NCBI RefSeq assembly: GCF_000297095.1
Contig: NZ_AEEA01000030.1
Location: forward strand, 16,384-80,383
Length of the DNA: 64,000 nucleotides
Reading direction: 5' to 3'
Source: Treponema primitia ZAS-1
GTDB taxonomy: Bacteria; Spirochaetota; Spirochaetia; Treponematales; Breznakiellaceae
The notes beneath the pieces are model-generated. The model worked only from the letters and a program-made list of their open reading frames with translations. It had not been told where the DNA came from and searched no databases. Of the stretch, positions 33,290-42,346 are shown in pieces. Each line of letters opens with the position of its first letter. Within the stretch, counting starts at the first letter, position 1. Position numbers and translations under genes: made by a program.

Positions 33290-35028
33290 TATTTGACTCC
33301 CCTTGCCCAGCTTACTGAAAGCGTCTTGCTGCCTATCACATCGGTGCCGAAGTCAAAGATAAGCCGGGACACGAAGAGGGCCGTAAAGACCGATGAAAAC
33401 ACCCCGATGGCCAAGCTGACCGCGAAGCCCTGTATGGGGCCGGAACCAAGCTGGGAAAGGAACAGGGCAGCAATAAAGGTAGTGATATTAGAGTCCATGA
33501 TGGCCCAAAAGGCTTTGTCAAAGCCCGCGTCAATCGCAGCCTTACGGCCCTTGCCAAGCCTCAATTCTTCCTTCATCCGTTCAAAGATGATCACATTGGC
33601 ATCCACCGCCATACCGATGGTAAGAATAAACCCGGCGATACTGGGCAGGGTCAGGGTGAAGTTAAAGGCGGAAAGGATACTCCCCATAAGATAGATGTTC
33701 AGGAGCTGGGCGATCACCGCGTTTATCCCGGAACCTTTATAGAATACCAGCATAAAGACCATGACCACCACTAAGCCGCCGAGAAGGGCGAAGAGCCCTT
33801 GGCGTATGGTATCTTCCCCCAGGGAGGCCCCTATGGCCTGCTGGGTAATTACTTCAAGTTCCACCGGCAGCGCCGCAGTTCTGAGGGTTAACGCTATGGT
33901 ATTCGCCTCGTCCAGATCAAACCCCGTCAGGCGCACCTGATCCCGAATAGCAGTCTGAATGGTAGCCTGGGATTTAACCCGGTCATCCAACACGATAGCC
34001 AGGGGCTGCCCCACATTGGCGGAGGTGAGCTGATAGAATATCTCCCCACCTTCGGCGTCCAGGAGGAAGGTAACCTCCGGCTTGCCGTCCAGATTGTTCC
34101 GTTCCACCACGGCGCTTTTAATATGGTTGCCGTCCAGACCTATTTCTTTCTTGATTGCCGTATAATCCAGGGTGCCATAGGCATTCCTGTTATGCTCGTC
34201 CAGCCCATACTTGTCCTTGGAATAGACCCCCCGAATAAGCACGTCAGCAGGAACCACCGAAGGATCAATAAGGTTTCCCGCACTGTCAAAGGTAGTGGTG
34301 GGATTAGCCGCGTAGTATTGGTTAAAGGCGGATGCCGCTTCCCGGTCCACAATGTGGAAGTTAAGGCTCCCCCTGCCCATGATGATAGAATTGATCCGCT
34401 CCGGGTCAGCGGCGCCGGGGATTTCCACATAGATCTGGTCGGCGCCCTGACGCCGTATCACCGGTTCGGTAAGGCCGAAGCGGTCAATCCGGCTGTTCAG
34501 CACTTCCAAGGCGCGGTTTACCGCATCTTCCCGGTCGGCTTCGGTCAATTCCCGGCCCAGCCTTTCCCGAAGGGCGTCCATGTCTGCCTGTAACACGATA
34601 CTCAGGCCTCCGGACAAATCCAGCCCCAATTGAACTGCACTCTTCTGGAGGTCCTTTAGTTTAAAGATATTGTCCCGGTACCGGGTCTCTATGGTATCCA
34701 GGGCTTCCTGACGGCTGATAAAGCTGGAAAGCACCGCCCGGGCATCCCATACGGCGGTTTTTGCATCCCGATTATTTTTTTTGGCCAGGGTGGTGAGGAA
34801 AGACAGCCGTTCCGGCACATCCCCCCCCGAACGGGCGGCGTCTACCAATGTTTGAAGGTCTGCCTGGGCCGTCTCTGAGGCATATATTTTAATCTGCTCC
34901 CGGGAACCCAGGGCCAGAGCCTGATCTTCCTTGGGTATCATAAAATACCAACGAATGGTGGGAAATAAAAAAACAAAACACACCCCAATCGTTAAAAGGA
35001 TGATGAAGAACCGGTATCGTTTACTCAT
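33289..35028 (-). CDS. secD: Protein translocase subunit SecD
   Basis: 579 residues. N-terminal helix, then GLDLSGGLSIVLQADMDAL (SecD signature), a large periplasmic region with SRIDRFGLTEPVIRRQGADQIYVEIPG, and five C-terminal helices with LTLPSIAGFILTIGMAVDANVIIFERMKEEL, the conserved proton-path region. It lies 19 bp after yajC. Confidence 0.97.
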   Translation of the reverse strand: MSKRYRFFIILLTIGVCFVFLFPTIRWYFMIPKEDQALALGSREQIKIYASETAQADLQTLVDAARSGGDVPERLSFLTTLAKKNNRDAKTAVWDARAVLSSFISRQEALDTIETRYRDNIFKLKDLQKSAVQLGLDLSGGLSIVLQADMDALRERLGRELTEADREDAVNRALEVLNSRIDRFGLTEPVIRRQGADQIYVEIPGAADPERINSIIMGRGSLNFHIVDREAASAFNQYYAANPTTTFDSAGNLIDPSVVPADVLIRGVYSKDKYGLDEHNRNAYGTLDYTAIKKEIGLDGNHIKSAVVERNNLDGKPEVTFLLDAEGGEIFYQLTSANVGQPLAIVLDDRVKSQATIQTAIRDQVRLTGFDLDEANTIALTLRTAALPVELEVITQQAIGASLGEDTIRQGLFALLGGLVVVMVFMLVFYKGSGINAVIAQLLNIYLMGSILSAFNFTLTLPSIAGFILTIGMAVDANVIIFERMKEELRLGKGRKAAIDAGFDKAFWAIMDSNITTFIAALFLSQLGSGPIQGFAVSLAIGVFSSVFTALFVSRLIFDFGTDVIGSKTLSVSWARGVK

Positions 35029-35047
35029 GCATCAGCTCCGAAAAAAA

Positions 35048-35431
35048 TTAGTTCTTTGTCTCTTCCGTATCGTCAGCCGGCTTATCTTCGATTTTTTCAA
35101 CCGCCTTGCTCGCTTCTACTACAGTAGCAATAGCACTGCGGGAAAACTCGATCTTGGTATTTTCGTCTACCTTGAGTACCACCGAGCTTTCTTTAACACT
35201 CTGGATAACCCCGTGAACACCGCCGATAGTCACAATCTTATCACCCTTTTTAAGGGCGCCCAGCATTTTCTGGGTTTCTTTTTGCTTCTTGTTCTGGGGA
35301 CGAATAATAAGGAAATAGAAAATTCCGATGATCAGGATAAAGGGAATGAAAGTACTGATCATGGAACCGGGGCCGCCGCCTTCGCCTCCCTGGGGGGCGC
35401 CCAGGAGCAGGGGGAAAACAAATGAATTCAT
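35048..35431 (-). CDS. yajC: Preprotein translocase subunit YajC
   Basis: About 127 residues from the ATG at 35431; an ATG four codons upstream is too close to the AAAGGA to be used. A single helix (MISTFIPFILIIGIFYFLIIRP) is followed by the conserved QNKKQKETQKMLGALKKGDKIVTIGGVHGVI. The N-terminus before the helix is short and Gly-rich; the C-terminus is acidic and longer than in E. coli. First gene of the leftward sec run. Confidence 0.93.
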   Translation of the reverse strand: MNSFVFPLLLGAPQGGEGGGPGSMISTFIPFILIIGIFYFLIIRPQNKKQKETQKMLGALKKGDKIVTIGGVHGVIQSVKESSVVLKVDENTKIEFSRSAIATVVEASKAVEKIEDKPADDTEETKN

Positions 35432-35516
35432 AATAGTGTACATCCTTTCGTGATATAAAGCTTTTGGTAAAATACCATGCGAAGGAAGGAAGGGTCAAGG
35501 GGCGTATAAGCAAGTA

Positions 35517-35807
35517 TTAGAGGACGATGGCGCGCTTTACCTCTATGGGGAAGACACCGAAGAGACGGTCCAGGGAAGAGGATGGGGTATAGGTGGTACC
35601 CGCCGCTTTGTTGTAGAATTCCAACACAATTTCCAGGTCTGCGGTATCCTTGGAATAGATTGCGGAGGAATAGGCGGCGCGGAAAAGGCCCTTCTCGGCC
35701 AGTTCGCGGGTCGAAAGAGAGCCGTTGCGGCGCTTAGCTTGACCGTCCACCACTGCTGCGGGGCCGTCATAACCGATGGTAAATACAAAATCTTCCCTGG
35801 AAAGCAT
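35517..35807 (-). CDS. Small protein of unknown function next to rubredoxin
   Basis: 96 residues, AAGGAG before the ATG, 12 bp after the rubredoxin stop, so probably co-transcribed with it. It starts MLSREDFVFTIGYDGPAAVVD and shows a helical middle (LSTRELAEKGLFRAAYSSAIY). No Cys or clear motif. I do not recognise a family; a role in oxidative-stress defence would rest on position alone. Confidence 0.6.
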   Translation of the reverse strand: MLSREDFVFTIGYDGPAAVVDGQAKRRNGSLSTRELAEKGLFRAAYSSAIYSKDTADLEIVLEFYNKAAGTTYTPSSSLDRLFGVFPIEVKRAIVL

Positions 35808-35819
35808 GAAAACTCCTTC

Positions 35820-35981
35820 TTACTGGGGGGAGAAACCGTCTTTCCCGACCCCACAAGTAGGACATACCCAGTCGTCGGGGAGAGCGGCAAATTCGGTGCC
35901 AGGTTTAATGCCGTTGGCATCATCACCTTCGGTGGGATCGTAGATATATCCACAGGTATCACATACAAATTTCTGAGCCAT
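35820..35981 (-). CDS. Rubredoxin
   Basis: 53 residues: KFVCDTCGYIYDPTEGD at the N-terminus and DDWVCPTCGVGKDGF at the C-terminus give the two CxxCG knuckles that bind one iron. The family length is normal. It is an electron carrier, here lying 11 bp downstream of rubrerythrin and very probably feeding electrons to it. Confidence 0.97.
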   Translation of the reverse strand: MAQKFVCDTCGYIYDPTEGDDANGIKPGTEFAALPDDWVCPTCGVGKDGFSPQ

Positions 35982-35992
35982 TTGGTAACCTC

Positions 35993-36568
35993 CTACCAGT
36001 TTTTCCCTAATACTTCAAAATAATCCCGGGGATGGGCACAGGCGGGACACGCCTTGGGAGCCTCGGTTCCTTCATATATATACCCGCAGTTCAGGCAGCG
36101 CCAGGATATGCTCTTTTCCTTTTTGAAGACCGTTCCGGAATCGACGTTTTCCTTAAGCTTATGGAAACGCTTGGCGTGCTGTTTTTCCGCCACCGCGATG
36201 TTTGTAAAAATTTCGGCAATGACGTTGAAACCCTCCGCCCTGGCGATTTTGGCGAATTCGGGGTACATCTTCTTCCATTCGTGATCCTCCCCGGCGGCGG
36301 CGGCGGCAAGGTTATCGGTTGTTTTCCCGATTACCCCCGCGGGGAAGGAATATTCGATGGTTAAATCCCCCCCCTCGAGGAACTTAAAGAGCCGCTCGGC
36401 GTGTTCCTTCTCCTGCGCTGCGGTCTCGGTGAAAATATTGGAAATCTGGACAAACCCATCTTTCTTGGCAGCGCTGGCCCAGAAGGTATACCGGTTCCTC
36501 GCCTGGGACTCCCCGGCAAAGGCGATAAGCAAATTTTTTTCAGTTTTGGTTCCCTTAAGATTTGGCAC
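35993..36568 (-). CDS. rbr: Rubrerythrin
   Basis: 191 residues. The di-iron four-helix domain carries FAGESQARNRYTFWAS, ETAAQEKEHAERLFKFL and EIFTNIAVAEKQHAKRFHKL (the E-x6-Y, ExxH pairs). The C-terminal rubredoxin-like domain has WRCLNCGYIYEG and CPACAHPRDYF. It reduces hydrogen peroxide in anaerobes. A GTG at 36568 is preferred over the ATG at 36583: AAGGAG (36575-36580) is six bases before the GTG and the resulting PNLKGTKTEKNLL N-terminus fits the family, whereas the ATG has no ribosome-binding site. Confidence 0.93.
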   Translation of the reverse strand: MPNLKGTKTEKNLLIAFAGESQARNRYTFWASAAKKDGFVQISNIFTETAAQEKEHAERLFKFLEGGDLTIEYSFPAGVIGKTTDNLAAAAAGEDHEWKKMYPEFAKIARAEGFNVIAEIFTNIAVAEKQHAKRFHKLKENVDSGTVFKKEKSISWRCLNCGYIYEGTEAPKACPACAHPRDYFEVLGKNW

Positions 36569-36662
36569 TCCATACTCCTTCATCTGAATATATACCTATA
36601 TGATTAACCCTTTTCAAATGATTTTCAAGTAAAATGGAGAAAAAATAATCATAATCTTGGTA

Positions 36663-38390
36663 TCAGTGTTCCTCAAGCTCCGCTTCGTAGCGCCTAAGCT
36701 GGAGATTATCCGGCGCCAAAGCCAGGGCTTGCTTGAGGTAGTAAACAGCCCGGCGTTCGTCTTTGCGGCGATGATAGATTTCGAACATTGCGGTAAGGGC
36801 ATTGAGGTTTCGGGGATCCTCAAAAAGACTGGAGCGGAGGTCGTTCATCACTAATTCTTCGTTGGACCGCAGACGGCTGCGGAGATAATAGTAACGGCTC
36901 TTCATAATGCCCCCGCTCAAGGAGGCTAAACGGGTTTCCAGAAGGGCGGCGGCTTCGGACTGCCGACCTAGATCGATCAGGGCGGAAATATAGGCAATGA
37001 CCCCCTCTTCGTTGGATGGGTCCGCATCGTAGAGCTCCTGGGCATAGGCGAGGGCGGCTCTCCTGTTCCCCAGGCCCCTCTCCACAGTATAGGCGAAGAG
37101 GACATCCTGGGGGGAATGGCGTTCCGTTAAAAGCCGGTCCAGGTAGGGCTGGGCGTCTGTCCAGGCCTGACGGTGTACCGCATCCTGAAGCGCCAGGGAT
37201 GTTACCTCCAAGGATGGTTCCTGGGTATTTAAGAGGCGTGTTAAGAGTTCCCGGCCTTCGGCCTGATCCTCGGAATGGGTAGACCCCATAAGGAGCTGCG
37301 CCGCATACACCAACGCCTCCTCGTCATCTTCAGAAACACGGAGCAGGGAGCGCAGATAGTTCAAAGCCCCATCTCTGTTCCGGTATCCTTCGGCCTGAAC
37401 CCGGGCACGGAGAAAGAGGTAGAGCCGGTTATTAGGATTAATAATGGAATAGAGATCCAGAGGCGCCTGGGCTTGGGTGAACCGGCCTTGCTCCACCAGG
37501 AGATGGGCCTGCATCAGGATAAACTGCCCATCCCGTGGAAGCCCCGGTTCCCTGTCCCGCTGGAGAACCTCCGCTATAGCCGGTTCCGCCCGGGCCCAAT
37601 CCCGGTTGTTGTAGTAGGCCAGGGCCATCTGCCGTTTAATAGAAATATTATCGGGATACATGATGACCATGGTGGAAAGCAGTTCTATTTCATCCTGGAC
37701 TGCCCCCTTGAAATTCAAAAACCGGGCAAGTCCAAGCGCGGCGGGGTAGAATTCCTCGGATATACCGTAAGCCCAGGTGTACTGTTCTGCGGCCTTTTCC
37801 CACTGACCGGTCCTCTCTCGGACAAGGCCGGTAAAATAAGGCGCCAGTACCCCCTGGGGATTAAGCTCCCGGGCACGTTTCAGGTCCGGCAGGGCGTCCA
37901 GAAGCCGGTCCTCACGTCTTTCATCCAGAATCGCCAGAAAAGGGAGAACCAATTCAAGATAATCCTGAGAATTCCGCGGGGGGGAATAATAGCTTCCCCG
38001 CTCCGCCTCCTGTAGGATCCTGGTATAACTGTGGATACGGGGCGGATCCACAGGGGGCAGGAGGACCCGCACATCAGGGTAGAGCCTTTGCAGCAGGGTT
38101 ACCGATACGGCGGCCATCACCCTGCCGTAATCCCCTTCCCGCAGGTTCCGGCTGTCGATAAGATCCAGGGCCTTGAGCAGGGAAGAGGGGAGACCGCTTT
38201 CCACCAGGGAACGAATTTCATCCGCCACCCCTCCCCCGGGGGTCCTGGATACCTGGGGAGGCTCCTCAACGGGAGCCCTAGGGATGGACAGGGGCGTTTC
38301 TGCCACCGACGCATGGCTTCCACAGGACATAAGCGCCGCAGAAAAAAGAAGCCACACCAGTGGCCGGTAAAAAAGCACCCTATTCAGCAT
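36663..38390 (-). CDS. TPR-repeat lipoprotein
   Basis: 575 residues. Signal peptide with lipobox ALMSC (acyl-Cys at about 23), then a Pro-rich linker and some ten TPR-like helical repeats (WEKAAEQYTWAYGISEEFYPAALGLARFL, ERRAVYYLKQALALAPDNLQLRRYEAEL). It should be a periplasm-facing scaffold. No catalytic motif. The upstream membrane-protein gene ends 10 bp before the start, so the two are likely one unit. Confidence 0.82.
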   Translation of the reverse strand: MLNRVLFYRPLVWLLFSAALMSCGSHASVAETPLSIPRAPVEEPPQVSRTPGGGVADEIRSLVESGLPSSLLKALDLIDSRNLREGDYGRVMAAVSVTLLQRLYPDVRVLLPPVDPPRIHSYTRILQEAERGSYYSPPRNSQDYLELVLPFLAILDERREDRLLDALPDLKRARELNPQGVLAPYFTGLVRERTGQWEKAAEQYTWAYGISEEFYPAALGLARFLNFKGAVQDEIELLSTMVIMYPDNISIKRQMALAYYNNRDWARAEPAIAEVLQRDREPGLPRDGQFILMQAHLLVEQGRFTQAQAPLDLYSIINPNNRLYLFLRARVQAEGYRNRDGALNYLRSLLRVSEDDEEALVYAAQLLMGSTHSEDQAEGRELLTRLLNTQEPSLEVTSLALQDAVHRQAWTDAQPYLDRLLTERHSPQDVLFAYTVERGLGNRRAALAYAQELYDADPSNEEGVIAYISALIDLGRQSEAAALLETRLASLSGGIMKSRYYYLRSRLRSNEELVMNDLRSSLFEDPRNLNALTAMFEIYHRRKDERRAVYYLKQALALAPDNLQLRRYEAELEEH

Positions 38391-38400
38391 AGTCTTGCCA

Positions 38401-38955
38401 TTACGGCTTTGGAGGTCCCGAATTATTTTTTGTACCCAGGGATATGAGAACCAGGATTAGGCCTATGAGAACTACCAGGAGGGGCCACCAGCTGATTACG
38501 AAGTGTTTAAAGGAAAAGGGGGCCAGACGGAATGAAAAAACCATCAGGATACAGCCAAGGAGGACAAATACCACCGCGGGAACCACATAGCGGGTACGTA
38601 TTGCCCCAAAACGGTGCCAGCCTGCGGGTAAAAGAGCAAGCCCGGCAAATATGGACAGCAGAGGCCATCCCTGGGAAAAAGAAAAGGGGATAATGCGGAG
38701 GGCGGAAAGGAAGAGGAAAAAACCTATCAGCAGAAAAAAGGTGGCAAAAAACAAATAAACGGATCGTTTATTCAATTTTATAGCAAAAAAGGCACAAAGA
38801 GCGCCGATAATGACAAAGAAGAAAGCCCTTAGTACGGAAAAACGGGTAGTACCCTCCAGGGTCCCCAATAAAAAGGCGCTCCCGAAGAACATAAGGAGGA
38901 GTCCGATGATAAAGGCAATACGTGCGGTGATTTTGCGGACTGTTAATCGATCCAT
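38401..38955 (-). CDS. Six-helix membrane protein, LiaF/DUF5668-like
   Basis: 184 residues with six hydrophobic segments arranged as three hairpins. The W-P-L-L motifs (GWPLLSIFAGLALLPAG, SWWPLLVVLIGLILVL) resemble the N-terminal membrane part of LiaF and related envelope-stress proteins; the soluble LiaF domain is absent. Function unknown. Its promoter has the -10 box seven bases before the ATG. Confidence 0.72.
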   Translation of the reverse strand: MDRLTVRKITARIAFIIGLLLMFFGSAFLLGTLEGTTRFSVLRAFFFVIIGALCAFFAIKLNKRSVYLFFATFFLLIGFFLFLSALRIIPFSFSQGWPLLSIFAGLALLPAGWHRFGAIRTRYVVPAVVFVLLGCILMVFSFRLAPFSFKHFVISWWPLLVVLIGLILVLISLGTKNNSGPPKP

Positions 38956-38962
38956 AGTATCA

Positions 38963-38992
38963 AGTATAACAATACTTTGCTTTGCTTGCCAA
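38963..38992 (-). promoter_or_regulatory. Promoter of the LiaF-like gene (leaderless geometry)
   Basis: TTGGCA (38992-38987), an 18-bp spacer and TATACT (38968-38963) on the minus strand. The ATG at 38955 is seven bases further, and no Shine-Dalgarno is present. Confidence 0.55.
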
Positions 38993-39020
38993 TGGGAAAA
39001 CCCTATGTTAGGATCAGAGT

Positions 39021-40121
39021 GTGCGAATTAATTTTTCGCGTTTAGCGGTGCTGCCCCGCCTATGGCGATTTTTCTTTGTGTTTCTTTTGCTTGGCACCCT
39101 GATGGTATGCGCCACCGGAGACTCCCGGAATATTAATGGGGGCGTGGATCCTTATTACCTCACCGGGACCAAGGAGCAGCAGGAAGTATTTCTGGATCTC
39201 TTCAGCCTATTGGCCAGGGAAGCCCAGAGCGGGGAGGAACAGTTTTCGGTGGTTAGGGAAATTGCCAATGAGTATGCCCAATTGAAGGAATACGGCCGTT
39301 TGATCAACTTTCTTACCTCCTGGACCTATACCCACCCGGAAGATCCCTACTCCGCCTATTACCTGCTCATGACCGCTTATGCCTATACCCAGCAGGAAGC
39401 CTACGCCATGTCGGCCCTGTACTTTGATCTGATCGTTAAAAATTATCCCGACCTAACCCTCCGGGGCGAATCGATCCACCTCATCTGCCTTAACCAGCTG
39501 ATCACCCTTACGGATAATCCGGAACAGCGGGTCTGGTACTACCAGGAGCTGATTTCCCGGTTTCCCGATAAGATCGATCCGGGGCTTACCTACTTTATGC
39601 TGGGCCAGGCCTATGAACGGATCGGCGAGTGGAACAGGGCTATCCAGGCCTACACGCAGTTCCTGCCATACTATGGAACCGTAATCCCGGGCTTCCCCGA
39701 GGCGGACAATTATGCCAAGCATCTGGTGGACTTTAACAATTCCCGTAAAGATTGGACCTTTGAAAACCTCAACTCCCTCCTAAGCGCGGTCCGCAGCGCC
39801 CTGGACAACGGGAGCAGCTGGCAGCTGCGGCGCTATCAGGCCAAGGTCAATTTCTTTGCCCGGTCCTGGGGACAGGAAGACCGGGATAATTCGGGGATGG
39901 CGGAATTCAACCTTTCGGATTTTATGATGAGCAACCAGATCCGTTACGCCGCGGAGCTGGATACCAATTCTAACGCAAACGAGGCCTACCTCCGTACCTG
40001 GGGCTGGTCCCAGTATATTTCCACCTGGTACCTCTATTTCCGAAAGATCAACTTTCCCTCGGACCCGGAAATTCACGGACGATGGGAATGGGCGGGGATC
40101 TACTACGGAGAAAAATTCTGA
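39021..40121 (+). CDS. Helical-repeat (TPR-like) exported protein
   Basis: 366 residues, GTG start with AGGA nearby. An N-terminal hydrophobic helix ends LLGTLMVCATG, which may be a lipobox. Repeats of paired helices follow (YYLLMTAYAYTQQEAYAMSALYFDLIVKNYP, TYFMLGQAYERIGEWNRAIQAYTQFLPYYG). Spirochaete genomes hold similar uncharacterised proteins. The 3' end overlaps the transglycosylase gene by 40 bp, arguing for coupled expression. Confidence 0.72.
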   Translation: MRINFSRLAVLPRLWRFFFVFLLLGTLMVCATGDSRNINGGVDPYYLTGTKEQQEVFLDLFSLLAREAQSGEEQFSVVREIANEYAQLKEYGRLINFLTSWTYTHPEDPYSAYYLLMTAYAYTQQEAYAMSALYFDLIVKNYPDLTLRGESIHLICLNQLITLTDNPEQRVWYYQELISRFPDKIDPGLTYFMLGQAYERIGEWNRAIQAYTQFLPYYGTVIPGFPEADNYAKHLVDFNNSRKDWTFENLNSLLSAVRSALDNGSSWQLRRYQAKVNFFARSWGQEDRDNSGMAEFNLSDFMMSNQIRYAAELDTNSNANEAYLRTWGWSQYISTWYLYFRKINFPSDPEIHGRWEWAGIYYGEKF

Positions 40122-41440
40122 CCCGCCCTGTGATCCGTGGTTATTCCTTGGCGCTGATCCTGATGGCTGCGGTACAGCTTGGGGCGGAAACCCCGGAGTT
40201 TGAAGTCCCATCCCGGTCCCAGCGGCAGGTCCGCAGCGCCAAGCCGGAGCGGTTTATCCGCCAAACCCACGGCGGTCAATCAAGTGAGAAGCTCCCATCC
40301 TCCATACCGGGGCTGGATAATCCCCTGACCCAGCGGTATATACAACAATACTCCGCAAGCGGCGGCCTGGCCTGGCTAAGGGCAGTGATGGACCGGGGCG
40401 GGCCCTATATGGGTTTCATACTTCGGGAAGTACGGGAGCGAAACCTGCCCCCGGAACTGGCCTACCTGCCGGTAATCGAATCGGGCTTCCTGGCCACCGC
40501 GATAAGCCGCTCCGGGGCTGCCGGGCTCTGGCAGTTCATGCGGAACAGCATAGGTGGCTACGGCATGGGGATCACCGACTATGCGGATGAGCGGATGGAC
40601 TTCTGGAAGTCCACCCAGGGGGCCCTGAAAAAGCTGGAGGACAATTACAAACAGCTGGGAGACTGGCCCCTGGCTTTGGCGGCATACAATGCGGGAATGG
40701 GCGGGGTCAACCGTCTGATACAGCAAACCGGCGTCCGGGACTACTGGACCCTGGCGGAACGGCGGCTTCTGAAAACCGAAACCATCCACTATGTTCCCAA
40801 ACTATTGGCGGTCTCCTATATTTTGTCCAACCCCCGGCAATTCGGCTTTTCTCCGCCCTGGCCGGAGGATCCCCAGTGGACCAGGGTTAGTCTGGACCGT
40901 TCGATAGACCTGGAACTGTTGGCGGAATACGCCGGGATAGACCGGGATATGCTTAAAAAAGGAAACCCGGAACTCCGGTATACCATAACCCCGCCGGTAA
41001 AGGGCTACCAGCTCAAGGTACCCCAGGCGGATGCCCCGGCGGTACTTGCGGCGCTGGAACGGGAGGATCTATCCCTGATCCGCTACTATTTCCATACCAT
41101 AGGCTACGGGGATACTATCTCCGCCCTGGCCCAGCATTACCGCCTGAGTGTGGACCAGATCCTGGCCGCCAATCCCGGTACGGAGGCGCGGTTTCTCCAA
41201 ATCGGCAGGAAACTCCGCATTCCCGCCATTACCAACGCCGGCCCTTATCAGCGGCAGCCTGCGGGGGAAAGCGGGAATCTTGTTTTTGAGGGGACCCACC
41301 TGGTTAAGCGGGGAGAAACTCTCTGGTCCATCGCCCTGGCCTACGAAGTGGACCCCCAGGTTTTGGCGGATGTCAACAACATGGGCTTAAATGATGTACT
41401 GCGTGAGGGAAGAATCCTGAAAACGCCGATACTTAAATAG
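40082..41440 (+). CDS. MltD-like lytic transglycosylase with two LysM domains
   Basis: 452 residues. Signal peptide (ILMAAVQLGAE), then a family 23 SLT domain with the catalytic Glu in AYLPVIESGFLATAISRSGAAGLWQFM, plus ALAAYNAGMGGVNRLI. Two LysM peptidoglycan-binding modules close the protein: near residues 340-380 (YGDTISALAQHYRLSVDQILAANPG) and 405-450 (VKRGETLWSIALAYEVDPQVLADVNN). It cleaves glycan strands in the periplasm. The exact start is uncertain because the region overlaps the previous gene. Confidence 0.9.
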   Translation: MGMGGDLLRRKILTRPVIRGYSLALILMAAVQLGAETPEFEVPSRSQRQVRSAKPERFIRQTHGGQSSEKLPSSIPGLDNPLTQRYIQQYSASGGLAWLRAVMDRGGPYMGFILREVRERNLPPELAYLPVIESGFLATAISRSGAAGLWQFMRNSIGGYGMGITDYADERMDFWKSTQGALKKLEDNYKQLGDWPLALAAYNAGMGGVNRLIQQTGVRDYWTLAERRLLKTETIHYVPKLLAVSYILSNPRQFGFSPPWPEDPQWTRVSLDRSIDLELLAEYAGIDRDMLKKGNPELRYTITPPVKGYQLKVPQADAPAVLAALEREDLSLIRYYFHTIGYGDTISALAQHYRLSVDQILAANPGTEARFLQIGRKLRIPAITNAGPYQRQPAGESGNLVFEGTHLVKRGETLWSIALAYEVDPQVLADVNNMGLNDVLREGRILKTPILK

Positions 41441-41449
41441 AGGTTTGGG

Positions 41450-42337
41450 TTGAAGAAAAGAATTTTCTTTTCACTATTGATATGCGTCTCATTGGCGGCT
41501 TACGGACAGGATTTGGGTATTGTGGGGGCGGTGGAATGGGAGACCATGGAGATTACCGCTTCCGTAGCCCTGAATTTAAGTTCCGCGGGGATACGGCTGC
41601 CCACCGGAAGAGCCCAGGCGGAGGAGCTGCTCTCCACCGAATATCCCCGGCTGGTAAGGCCCTCCATTTTGTCTATCCCGGTGGATTCCTCCAGTACCGT
41701 GGGGGATCTGATTGACCGGGGAGAATTTACCCTTCAGAATGTGGGGAACATCGCCCTTGGCGCCCGCAGGATTCCCCCGGCGCTTTCCACAGACATGGCT
41801 TCCCTTACCGCTTCCTATACCATAGATCTAAGGCGCATCGGGGCGGCGCTTATCCGGCACAGCCGCCCTATGGATATCATCCGTCCCCTGCGGCCCATAC
41901 CCGCCGCGTCCTACACGGGGATCATCATCCTGGCAGGGGAAACCCTGCCCATACGGGGCCGGAACGCCGAGAGCCTGGTACTCCCCTGCTTGTTTCCGAA
42001 GATCTGGGATACGGACATGAACCTGATATACGAACGGAACATGATGAACACCGATACTGCGCAGAACACCAGTATGGTCCGCTACGTAACGGAGTCCGGG
42101 GTCTTCCGCCCCACCCCCTCGGGACTCAGCCCGGAACTCACCGCCCTGGTGGGGAACAACCCCCTGCGTATCATAGCCCGGGGCGTATACGGCATACGCC
42201 CAACGGATCCCATTATCGACCGGGAGGATGCGCTTATCATCCTTTCCTCGGATGAAAACCTCCGGCTCCTGCGTGAAGGCCGGGTCGCCCTTATGCTAAA
42301 CCAAGGTGTCCTGAGGAATCCGCTGGCGCAGGAATAG
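41450..42337 (+). CDS. Secreted protein of unknown function
   Basis: 295 residues with a TTG start nine bases after the transglycosylase stop; GAGG lies upstream. A signal peptide (ICVSLAAYGQ) is clear. The body has no motif I recognise; a segment IIRPLRPIPAASYTGIIILAGETLPI and repeated mention of L/I-rich strands suggest a beta-rich fold. It looks co-transcribed with the transglycosylase gene and the helical-repeat gene, so a cell-envelope role is inferred. Confidence 0.7.
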   Translation: MKKRIFFSLLICVSLAAYGQDLGIVGAVEWETMEITASVALNLSSAGIRLPTGRAQAEELLSTEYPRLVRPSILSIPVDSSSTVGDLIDRGEFTLQNVGNIALGARRIPPALSTDMASLTASYTIDLRRIGAALIRHSRPMDIIRPLRPIPAASYTGIIILAGETLPIRGRNAESLVLPCLFPKIWDTDMNLIYERNMMNTDTAQNTSMVRYVTESGVFRPTPSGLSPELTALVGNNPLRIIARGVYGIRPTDPIIDREDALIILSSDENLRLLREGRVALMLNQGVLRNPLAQE

Positions 42338-42346
42338 GCAACACCG

